From Hymenopus coronatus (lineage: Eukaryota > Arthropoda > Insecta > Mantodea > Hymenopodidae), in the NCBI GenBank assembly GCA_030762935.1, contig CM060891.1, positions 2,917,501 to 2,981,500 of the forward strand: 64,000 nucleotides of DNA, in the 5' to 3' direction. The notes beneath the pieces were generated by a model, which was not told the origin of the DNA, did no database searches, and saw nothing but the letters and a program-made list of their open reading frames with translations. This document shows, one piece after another, positions 22,626 to 33,400 of this stretch. Each line of letters opens with the position of its first letter. Position 1 is the stretch's first letter. The translations under genes were made by a program, and so were the position numbers.

Positions 22626-23478
22626 ACTTTCTCTACACGTACTATGTACATAGTGTATAGAGCAGGTATTGTATTGCACCCAAAAATTCAATACCGGGAT
22701 TTCACCGGAAATACATGTTTACAGGCTCCCTGAATCCAAAAAAAGCAGTTTTAGAAAACTGTCCTTGTGTGTGTCTGTGGACAGCATAGCTCAAAAACAA
22801 AAAAGACCATTGAATACCAAACTTGGTATTTAAGTTTAGTATCTTACAAGAATGCGACACGAAGATTTTTAAGAAAATCCCCCCACCACCAACTTCCCTT
22901 TACATAGAACTTTTTTCGAAAATTTTTATTTTCTGAAAAATGGCTCAAACGATTTTGATTAAAATGTCGTATATTAAAGATATTTACCTGACAAATAAAA
23001 TGTATATCTTGAATTTTCTGGGAATAGACTCTGAAGATTACTTTATTCTAGATCAGTTTTACGGAATTTTGCTTAACTGCTAAACCGTAAGAGATGCACA
23101 AAACTTACCCCACAAAAATGTAGAGCACATTAAAGCACACAATTTATGTAATATACATTTTTTCGTGGATTTCATCGTTTTTTATATATTCCTTGTTTTT
23201 AGTTTCAACATTGAAGAACTCATACTTTTCTCACACAGTAATGTGTCAACTCGTTTCCATACAAACAAAGGAACTTCAGTCACATAGCAACCAGCTTTTG
23301 ACTATCACTTTAACCTATGCTACTCCCTTATTTCGCTTCTACTTACAAGGAAGCAAGTAATAAGACTATTTCTGCTAATTTTTTCTCCATTAGCATGAAG
23401 TAAATAGAAGCATGAGCTATTTAACAATGAGTTGTTGCCGAGATGTAGAGAAAGTCATGTGAATGGAACACATCAGAT
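22626..23478 (-). repeat. HL element, full length, good reference copy
   Basis: Both ends match the family norm: TTTTTACTTTCTCTACACG with ACTATGTACATAGTGTATAG on the left, and GATGTAGAGAAAGTCATGTG with GGAACACATCAGAT on the right. It contains the internal palindrome AATACCAAACTTGGTATTTA. Confidence 0.95.
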
Positions 23479-23923
23479 TTTTTTGTCCAACAGGAAACAG
23501 CGGTTTCTAATGTTTGGTCCAAACACATGAAATGGACCAATAAGATGGCAGCTAGCGCTGGTCTTCCTTCCCGATAGCTTGTGTGAAACTTTGCTGTATC
23601 TTGTAGACTTTAGTAGCAGAGCTATGCTTGAAATACACCACAGTTTCATGACTCGGGTGTTTATAACCCCTGCAAATGTGTTTTATCGGATCCATTTGTA
23701 CCTAACCTCTTTTCTCAACACAAATATAAAAACGCCTCATATTTGTATCCTGGCGAGTGGTTTTTCCTCAACTAAGGACAGCAACTTTCCAAACAAATTT
23801 TCGTCCATTCTAAGGAAGTTAAAACAATTTACAAGGTCAGAAGCGAGTTCATTTTGCAGCATGTAGCTCACCTCTTCCTTGGCAGCCATGGTCTAGTCCA
23901 CCAACGCCTCTTTATTGGTTTTT
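23479..23923. other. Unassigned sequence with inverted CCAATAA ends
   Basis: GACCAATAAGATGGCAGC near 23537 and its approximate complement (GGCAGCC then TTTATTGG) near 23880-23918 form short inverted ends. An open frame (23579-23866) of 95 residues matches nothing I know and is probably chance. Confidence 0.35.
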
Positions 23924-24688
23924 ACTTTCTCTACACGGACTATGTATATAGTGTATAGAGAAGGTATTGCAGTTGCTTCCTTGTAAGTAGAAGCGAAATA
24001 AGGGAGCACCATAGGTTAAAGTGATAGTCAAAAGCTGGTTGCTATGTGACTGAAGTTCCTTTGTTTGTATGGACACGAGTTGACAAATTCCCGTACGAGA
24101 AAATTATGGTTTCTAAAGGTGAAATCAAAAACAAGGAATAACTCAAAAACGATCAACTCCACGAAAAAGATATATGACTTAAATTGTGTGCTTTAACGCG
24201 TTATACATTTTCTGTGTGACACGTTTTTGTCCATGTCTTACGGTTTAGCAGTTATACAAAATTCATCCAGAATAAAGAGGCTATTCCCAGAAAATTCAAG
24301 ATATACATTTGATTTGTCAGGTAAATATCTTTAATATACGATATTTTAATCTAAATGGTTAGCGCCATTTTTGAGAAAATCAAACTTTTCGAAAAAAGTT
24401 CCATGTAAAGGGTAGTTTGGGGGGGGTGATTTTTCTCAACATCTTCGTGTCGCATACCTGGAAGATACTAAACTTAAATACCAAGTTTGGTATTTTACCG
24501 AAATGTCGCTTTTGAGCTATCGTGTTCACAGATACACGGACACACAACAAACACGGTCCTTTTTCTGAAAATGTTTTTTTTTTTTATTCAGGGGACCCTT
24601 AAAACATATATTTCAGGTGAAACTTAGGTATTAGGTGCATAACAATAGCTTCTCTATTCAGTATGTACATAGTACGTGTAGAGAAAGT
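23924..24688 (+). repeat. HL variant with stem-loop ends on both sides
   Basis: The first 46 bases are the stem-loop end in minus orientation (ACTTTCTCTACACGGACTAT, then GTGTATAGAGAAGGTATTG). They join at TTGC to a plus-oriented HL body starting TTGCTTCCTTGTAAGTAG, which ends in a normal stem-loop (ATGTACATAGTACGTGTAG). The result is a copy with near-perfect 46-bp terminal inverted repeats. Confidence 0.88.
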
Positions 24689-25526
24689 AAAAACATTAAA
24701 TGCCAGATTATTAGAGGAATGTTTCAAGGACCGCGCCATTTCCTTTGACGTGGAAAATGCTGGAAGGTCTTCTAATAGCTTGGACTACAAAGTCACATAT
24801 TTGGGACAGCAATAAATATAAGACATTGTGAGTGTGTTCTGTTGTCATCCATTGTTACACCTGAGTGAGTTTCTTGACACGTCATGGACACACATATCAG
24901 TTTCAACTGGGAATGGACACCGTGCAGCATCAACTGTCAGTTTCGACAGCAGCGCTCAGAACGATGAAAAGGTATTGCTGGGAAAGATATTCAGAAGAAA
25001 TAAACAGTTATTTGTTGTGGAAATAAAACACGTTTTTGTGATGACATTTTGAAACATTGCTAGCATTTTAAGCAGCACACTGTCATGAGAACAATGAAAT
25101 ATTTCTTTCTTTACAACTCGTACAAACGGTATTAATTGATCTGCAGTAGTATTAGTTAGGCCAGAGCGTCTTACACGATTAGGATACGTACGCCTCCTAC
25201 GTAATAAGAAGCGATATCTGGAGGGTACCAGCACGGACGGGGCCCTAACGCTTACTGACGAGGGGACCTGAGCCCGGTCGAACGGTACTGACAACGCTAC
25301 GATAAAACCTTTACACTAACCGCCCAGCCGCAACGTGCCGATCACGGCGTCTAGTCCTTTGGAACAGGAACATTTAGGGGATGTATTTCCCTGGCGACCA
25401 GGGGAACCCACTAAAAAACAGCCATTAGGTCACATAGACGTTAACCCGCTGTCTTCAGTCTCTTGTAATTGTAATGCAACTATTTATGTAAACGTTTATC
25501 TTATTAAAACAAGTAAACAAAAATGA
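24689..25526. other. Unassigned sequence
   Basis: No gene is recognisable. It includes a GC-richer patch at 25190-25330. Short open frames on both strands match no family I know. Confidence 0.4.
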
Positions 25527-26975
25527 TCTTATGTGTTCCAATCACATTACTTTCGCTCTTGCAAAAGCTTATTCTTCTATCTACTTCATGCTAATCGAGA
25601 TAAACATTAACAGAAATTGTATTATTACTTGCTTCCTTGTAAGTAGAAGGGAATACACTAGGATAAAGCGACAGTTAAATGTTTTAAAAACAATTAAAGT
25701 TCTCTTTTGTTTGCATGACCAGAATGGAAATGACTGAACAACTCTCTATTTGATAGTAACAAGGAATATCTCGGATTTGGTTAACCCTGCTAATCAAGTT
25801 TATGCATGAAGCGTGTGTTTCAACGAGCTCTTTATGTTCGTGTTGACAAAAGTCGTTCCCTGAAAACTGAAGACATACATTATGTTTGTGATATCTTAAT
25901 AAAGTGTTAGTTACTTTTGAGAAAATGTTTGGATGTAAAACTCAAGTACCTAGTAGTATTTAACCGGCTTTTCGTTTTTGGGTTATACTTTCACACACAC
26001 ACACATACATATCGCGTATTTCTATTTTTTTACTCTCTCTACACGTACTATGTACATAGTATAGTGTGTAGAGGCGGTATTGTAATGCATCCAAACATTC
26101 GATAGCGAGATTTCACCGAAAATACATGTTTTAGGGCCCCCCTGTATACAAAAAAAAACATTTTTAGAAAAATGTTCGTGTGTGTGTCTCTATGGCCAGC
26201 ATAGCCATAAAACGAAAACACCGTTAAATATCAAACTTGATATTTAAGTTTGGTATCTTCCAAGGATGCGACACGAGCATTTTCAAGAAAATACCCCAAC
26301 TCAACTACCCTTTACTTGGAACATTTTTCGAAAATTTTCATTTTCTGAAAAATGGTGCTAACGTTTTGATTAAAATCTCTTATATTTAATATATTTTTAT
26401 CACAAATGAAATGTATATCTTGGATTTTCTGGGAATAGCCTCTGAAGACTACTTTATTCTGGATGCATTTTACGGAATTTTGCATAACTGCTAAACCGCA
26501 AGAGATGGAGAAGAACTTACTACACAAAAACTATAGATCTGCCAAAACACACAATTTACGTGGAGTTGACCGTTTTTTACATATTCCGTGTTATTAGTTT
26601 CAGCTTTAAAATACTCATATTTTTCTAATTCGAGAATTTGTCAACTCCTGTCCTTATAAACAAAGCCACCTACTTCAGTCACAGATTTTAAAGCATTTGA
26701 CTATCACTTTAACCACATTTCCCTTCTACTTACAAGGAAGCAAGAAATAATACCATTTTTGCTAACATTTTTTCTGGATTATCATGAAGTAAATAGAAGA
26801 ATACACTTTTTAACAATAATTTTCTACAGAGATGTAGAGAAAGTAATGTGAATGGAACACATCAGACTTTTTTTTAGTAAAAGTTCGTGAAACACATATT
26901 TAGAGGCAAGTTTCGTTATCGAATTTTTGTGTGGAATCTAATACTTTGTGTCTGTACTCTACGTTTGTGGAAGAA
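25527..26975 (+). repeat. Older HL copy split by a younger HL copy
   Basis: The left part (25527-26031) begins TCTTATGTGTTCCAATCAC and runs to the poly-T block. The right part (26868-26975) resumes in the poly-T block and continues with the ATCGAATTTTTGTGTGGAAT segment. The split is at the T run. Confidence 0.75.
26032..26867 (-). repeat. HL element, full length, nested in HL
   Basis: The stem-loop end is ACTCTCTCTACACGTACTAT and the other end GAATGGAACACATCAGAC. Both flanks are T runs of the older copy. Confidence 0.92.
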
Positions 26976-27179
26976 CGGTTATAGAAAGACATGTGATATA
27001 CGTTCCGCCCCCTCGACACAGAGCTACAGCTGGACGCTATAAATCACGAGCTAAACCCCCAATTAATTTCCCATTTTGTTAGGACGGGTGCCTCCCGAAA
27101 CTCCGGTAAATGATATTGCGGCAAGCAACAAAGTCGGGCGTGTCGCAGTTCAGTCTTTGCAACTTTTATCTTTCGAGTG

Positions 27180-27326
27180 AAGCAGTTCGTTCTGAAGTAT
27201 TAGCGTTTAAAATGAAGTAGCTCATTGATAAAGCTTTATAATTAAAATTAATAGGCCCATTCGTAAAATATAGTTCATATAGACAACTTCGTTTATAAAC
27301 CTCTATATTTTAAATAACAAAAATAA
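27180..27326. repeat. Degenerate TTCGTT/TTCAT tandem repeat, left part
   Basis: It contains diverged units such as CATTCGTAAAATATAGTTCA and ACTTCGTTTATAAAC, which continue on the far side of the HL copy at 27327-28154. Confidence 0.6.
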
Positions 27327-28154
27327 TCTGATGTGTTCCATTCACATGACTTTCTCTATATCTCTGTAACAAATTATTGTTAATAAGTTTATTCTTTTAT
27401 TTATTTCATGCTAAACGAGAAAAATTAACAGAAATAGTCTTATTTCTTGCTTTATTGTAAGTAGAAGCTTGATAAGGGAGTACCATAGGTTAAAGTGAAA
27501 GCTAAAAGCTGGTTGCTGAAGTTCGTTTGTTTGTATGGACACGAGTTGGCAAATTCCTGTATGAGAAAAGTATAAGTTCTTAAAGCTGAAACCAAAAACA
27601 AGGACTATCTCAAAAACGATCAACTCCACGAAAAAAATGTATATAGCATTAATTGTGTGTTTTAACGTGCTCTACATTTTTTGTGTGTCAAGTTTTTGTC
27701 CACCTGTTACGGTTTAGTAGTTCTGCAAAATTCATCCAGAATAAAGGAATCTTCATAGGCTACTCTCAGAAAATTCAAGATATACATTTTATTTGTGATA
27801 GAAATGGCTTTAATATGTGGGATTTTAATCAAAATCGTTAGAGCCATTTTTAAGAAAAACAAAATTATCGAAAATGTTTCCATGTAAAGGGTAGTTGGGG
27901 GGGGGGCGGTTCTTGAAAATCTTTTTTTCCTATCCTTAGAAGATACAAACTTAAATACCAAGTTTGGTATTTAACCACCTTTTCGTTTTTGAGCCATGCT
28001 GTTCACAGACACACACACACGAACCTGTTTCTGAAAATGCTTTTTTTGGACTTAGAGGCTCCTCAAACATGTATTTCCGGTGAAATATAGACATCAACTT
28101 TTTGGATGGAATACAATACTTCTCTGTCCCTATGTACATACGGGCTAGAGTTAG
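27327..28154 (+). repeat. HL element, full length, inside a degenerate tandem repeat
   Basis: It starts TCTGATGTGTTCCATTCACA and ends in a drifted terminal block (CCCTATGTACATACGGGCTAG). It has a poly-G run and a (CA)n block. Confidence 0.9.
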
Positions 28155-28159
28155 TAAAC

Positions 28160-28690
28160 ATTAAGTTCAAATGTTTAAGTCCGTTCACACAATATTTTAG
28201 ATCATATGAACAAGTTCGTTTTTGAAGTACTCTGTTATATACAAAAGAAGTTCGTTCGTAAAATATTATAGTTCATATAAACAAATTCATTTATGAATTT
28301 TTAAATAGAAATGTTGCTTGATAAAATGCTATAGTTTATATAATGACGTTTGTTCGTAAGATAGATCGTGTAAGTACTTCGTCCATAAAAGATTATACTT
28401 CATATGAACAAGTTCGTTCATGAAGTATTCTTTTTTTAAATAAAGTTCGTTCATAACATATTATAGACTTCGTATAAATTAATCTTTTAAACAAAGAAGT
28501 TCCTTCATATAAAGACGTTCATGAACTGTTTTTTGTCTGTTAAATAAACAGAAAATGTCTCTTGTATATAAAGACATTCATTCAAAAGGATTGCCGTTTA
28601 AATAACGTAGTAGCTCGTTCATAGACTACCTTTATAGATCCATAAAGTACTTCTTTTAAATATTAATTAGTTCATTTTAAAAGGTTAAGG
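28160..28690. repeat. Degenerate TTCGTT/TTCAT tandem repeat, right part
   Basis: Diverged units of about 55-70 bp recur, with landmarks AAGTTCGTTC, ATATTATAGTTCATAT and TTCATGAAGTA. The unit length varies, so this is an old, decayed array. Confidence 0.65.
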
Positions 28691-28765
28691 AATGTATCGC
28701 GTGTTCGTTCTGGAACACAATCCTGAAGTGGAAATATTCTATTCACTAAATATAAGCATTTCAAT

Positions 28766-29382
28766 AATGAATTACACGAGGCTAAAACGACAGTCAAATG
28801 TTTTAAACGCTGGTTGCCATATGGTTGAAATCCGTTTCTACGCATGACCAGGAGTTTACAAATAAGTGTGAGAGAAAAGTTTAAGTACCTTAAATCTGAA
28901 ACAATTAACAAATAATATCTCAGAAATAGTTTAATGTACGAAAAAACGTATATGACATGAATTGTGTAGTTTAACGAGATCTACATTTTTTGTGTAGTAA
29001 GTTTTTGGTTTACCAGTAGCGCAAAATTCATCTAGAACAAAGAGATCTTTGGAGACTGTTCCCAGAAAATTGAAAATTTACATTTTATTAACATGTAAAT
29101 ATCTTTAATATACGGTAGGTATTTTAATCAAAATTGTTAGCCATTTTTGAGAAAATCAAAATTTTCGAAACTTTTTCCATCTAAAAGGTAGTTTTCGGCG
29201 GGGGAATTTTTTTCAAAATCTTCGTGTCGCATCCTCAAAAGATGCTAAACTTAAACACCAAACTTGGTACTTTACCGACTTTTGAGTTAATATGTATTTC
29301 TGGCGAAATCTCGGTATCGAATTTTTGGATGGAATGCAATACCTTCTCTATACGCTATGTACATAATATGTGTAGAGAAAGT
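28766..29382 (+). repeat. HL fragment, 5' truncated
   Basis: It starts near GACAGTCAAATGTTTTAAAC and ends with an intact terminal block (ACGCTATGTACATAATATG, TGTAGAGAAAGT). Confidence 0.85.
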
Positions 29383-29913
29383 AAAATTTTATTCATATTT
29401 GAAGTGCAGCGATTAAAATGAGGTGTGGATGAGTTACAACAGAGCTGAGGCACTACCTGTAAAGAACGCAGCTGACCATTGCGAGAAACGTGGAATTAGA
29501 GTTTTGATCGAGTGCATTTGTTTGTTGTGGGATAATTGATTTTGTGAAGCGAGACTGCTGGGGGCGGGGAACAAGTTTCGATTGTCATTTGTAAAGTAAG
29601 GGCGCCCAACCTAACAAGAAGACCAATTAGCACTTCCTGACTTTATATTTACACATTTCCATACAAGCTCGGGGCCAGACAGCACGTTCAAATAACTTCA
29701 AGTGTTTCATATGCTGAATTTAAAAGTGTAATGAGTAACATACGCATCAGTATATGTACTTATAACGTAGAGTCGGACAGATGGCGCAACCTGGGGGTTG
29801 ATTAGCTACTGTGCGTCACTAGAAAGTCTCTGATACTAACCTACGGTCTCTTCAATGACACAATTATTTGGGGGGGTACATAAAACATATATATCAGTGT
29901 GACACAGATATTA
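29383..29913. other. Unassigned sequence
   Basis: I see no coding or repeat match. It ends in the TA that flanks the following mariner. Confidence 0.4.
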
Positions 29914-30194
29914 CTAGCGCTGAACGAAAAATAACGCACAATAATTTTTTCTGTCTTGGTAAAGCAGCTGGAATGTTGCAACTTCACACAGATATAGCTT
30001 GAAGTTTTCACTATAGAGGGTAGTTTTTGTTTCATGTGCAGCTCTAGCGAGCGAAGCGTGAACTACGGAACAAAGATGGCCCGCATGCTTCTGTCGTCCA
30101 TGTGTGAAGAGCAGAGAGGTGGGCATAAACTGACAGGGACATGCGTGGCATGTATTAATCCAAGAGCACCGTGTGTACCTTAGTGAATCGCCAC

Positions 30195-30478
30195 GCTCCA
30201 AGAGGCCGGCAACAGCTGCGACCCCGCAGAATGTCAGAGGCCTTGAAGCGGTAATTTTAAACGACCGGCATGTGCAACTGCGAACCTTAGCAACAGTTCA
30301 GCATTTCCTATGCTGCAGTGTATGATATTGTTCATGACACGTTGAAATGTAAAGTTAGAGTTCGCTGGGTGCCTAAGAACCTGACAGACAACCACAAGGT
30401 CCAGCAAATGATAACAAGCTTGGACCACTTAACGCAAAAGGCATGACTTTCCGAAAGGAATCGTCACAGGTGATGAGT
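30195..30478 (+). pseudogene. Mariner transposase relic, N-terminal and first catalytic part
   Basis: Reading across frameshifts gives RPATAATPQNVRGLEAVILN, then RVRWVPKNLTDNHKVQQM, then VTGDELW. These are the linker, the WVPKxLT motif and the first catalytic aspartate block of mariner (Asp codon 30472-30474). Upstream of 30195 the helix-turn-helix part is too decayed to read. Confidence 0.85.
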
Positions 30479-33400
30479 TGTGGACATACCACTACAAGTA
30501 TGGAGTGGAAACATGCTGGTTCCCCAGTAAAGACTCAACCTGCCAGCAAAGTGACAGTGTTCTGATGTTTTATTGGTGGACATACCACTACAAGTATGGA
30601 GTGGAAACATGCTGGTTCCCCAGTAAAGGCTCAACCTGCTAGCAAAGTGACAGTGTTCTGGTGTTTTATTGGTGGACATACCACTACAAGTATGGAGTGG
30701 AAACATGCTGGTTCCCCAGTAAAGACTCAGCCTGCTAGTAAAGTGACAGTGTTCTGATGTTTTATTGGTGGACAAACCACTACAAGTATGGAGTGGAAAC
30801 ATGTTGGTTCCTCAGTAAAGTGACTCAATCTGCTAGCAAAGTGACAGTGTTCTGGTGTTTTATTGCTGGACATACCACTACAAGTATGGAGTGGAAACAT
30901 GCTGGTTCCCCAGTAAAGACTCAACCTGCTAGCAAAGTGACAGTGTTCTGGTGTTTTATTGCTGGACATACCACTACAAGTATGGAGTGGAAACATGCTG
31001 GTTCCTCAGTAAAGTGACTCAATCTGCTAGCAAAGTGACAGTGTTCTGATGTTTTATTGGTGGACATACCACTACAAGTATGGAGTGGAAACATGCTGGT
31101 TCCCCAGTAAAGACTCAACCTGCTAGCAAAGTGACAGTGTTCTGTTGTTTTATTGGTGGACAAACCACTACAAGTATGGAGTGGAAACATGCTGGTTCCC
31201 CAGTAAAGACTCAATCTGCTAGCAAAGTGACAGTGTTCTGGTGTTTTATTGGTGGACAAACCACTACAAGTATGGAGTGGAAACATGTTGGTTCCTAGTA
31301 AAGATTCAACCTGCTAGTAAAGTGACAGTGTTCTGTTGTTTTATTGGTGGACAAACCACTACAAGTATGGAGTGGAAACATGCTGGTTCCCCAGTAAAGA
31401 CTCAATCTGCTAGCAAAGTGACAGTGTTCTGATGTTTTATTGGTGGACAAACCACTACAAGTATGGAGTGGATCATGCTGGTTCCCCAGGAAAGACTCAA
31501 CCTGCTAGCTAAGTGACAGTGTTCTGGTGTTTTATTGGTGGACATACCACTACAAGTATGGAGTGGAAACATGCTGGTTCCCCAGTAAAGACTCAATCTG
31601 CTAGCAAAGTGACAGTGTTCTGATGTTTTATTGGTGGACATACCACTACAAGTATGGAGTGGAAACATGCTGGTTCCCCAGTAAATACTCAACCTGCTAG
31701 CAAAGTGACAGTGTTCTGGTGTTTTGTTGGTGGACATACCACTACAAGTATGGAGTGGAAACATGCTGGTTCCCCAGTAAATACTCAACCTGCTAGCAAA
31801 GTGACAGTGTTCTGGTGTTTTATTGGTGGACATACCACTACAAGTATGGAGTGGAAACATGCTGGTTCCCCAGTAAAGACTCAACCTGCCAGCAAAGTGA
31901 CAGTGTTCTGATGTTTTATTGGTGGACATACCACTACAAGTATGGAGTGGAAACATGCTGGTTCCTAGTAAAGACTCAACCTGCTAGCAAAGTGACAGTG
32001 TTCTGATGTTTTATTGGTGGACATACCACTACAAGTATGGAGTGGAAACATGCTGGTTCCTAGTAAAGACTCAATCTGCTAGCAAAGTGACAATGTTCTG
32101 GTGTTTTATTGGTGGACATACCACTACAAGTATGGAGTGGAAACATGCTGGTTCCTAGTAAAGACTCAACCTGCTAGTAAAGTGACAGTGTTCTGATGTT
32201 TTATTGGTGGACATACCACTACAAGTATGGAGTGGAAACATGCTGGTTCCTAGTAAAGACTCAATCTGCTAGCAAAGTGACAATGTTCTGGTGTTTTATT
32301 GGTGGACATACCACTACAAGTGTGGAGTGGAAACATGCTGGTTTCTAGTAAAGACTCAATCTGCTAGCAAAGTGACAATGTTCTGGTGTTTTATTGGTGG
32401 ACATACCACTACAAGTATGGAGTGGAAACATGCTGGTTCCTAGTAAAGACTCAACCTGCTAGCAAAGTGACAATGTTCTGATGTTTTATTGGTGGACATA
32501 CCACTACAAGTATGGAGTGGAAACATGCTGGTTCCCCAGTAAAGACTCAATCTGCTAGTAAAGTGACAGTGTTCTGATGTTTTATTGGTGGACATACCAC
32601 TACAAGTATGGAGTGGAAACATGCTGGTTCCTAGTAAAGACTCAACCTGCCAGCAAAGTGACAGTGTTCTGGTGTTTTATTGCTGGACATACCACTACAA
32701 GTATGGAGTGGAAACATGCTGGTTCCTAGTAAAGACTCAACCTGCTAGCAAAGTGACAGTGTTCTGATGTTTTATTGGTGGACATACCACTACAAGTATA
32801 GATTGGAAACATGTTGGTTCCCCAGTAAAGATTCAATCTGCTAGCAAAGTGACAGTGTTCTGGTGTTTTATTGGTGGACATACCACTACAAGTATAGATT
32901 GGAAACATGTTGGTTCCCCAGTAAAGATTCAAACTGCTAGCAAAGTGACAGTGTTCTGATGTTTTATTGGTGGACATACCACTACAAGTATAGAGTGGAA
33001 ACATGTTGGTTCCCGAGTAAAGACTCAACCTGCTAGCAAAGTGACAGTGTTCTGATGTTTTATTGGTGGACATACCATTACAAGTGTGGAGTGGAAACAT
33101 GTTGGTTCCCGAGTAAAGACTCAATCTGCTAGCAAAGTGACAGTGTTCTGGTGTTTTATTGGTGGACATACCATTACAAGTGTGGAGTGGAAACATGCTG
33201 GTTCCCCAGTAAAGATTCAATCTGCTAGCAAAGTGACAGTGTTCTGGTGTTTTATTGGTGGACATACCACTACAAGTATGGAGTGGAAACATGCTGGTTC
33301 CCCAGTAAATACTCAACCTGCTAGCAAAGTGACAGTGTTCTGATGTTTTATTGGTGGACATACCATTACAAGTGTGGAGTGGAAACATGTTGGTTCCCGA

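Noticed and set aside
22626..23478. HL as a canonical Helitron (5' TC, 3' CTRR)
   Set aside because: The stem-loop end finishes in GAGAAAGT and A residues, not CTRR, so only the Helentron-like variant fits.
24828..25294. Overlapping plus and minus frames of 74 and 112 residues as a host gene
   Set aside because: There are no recognisable domains, and composition alone explains their length in this GC-richer patch.
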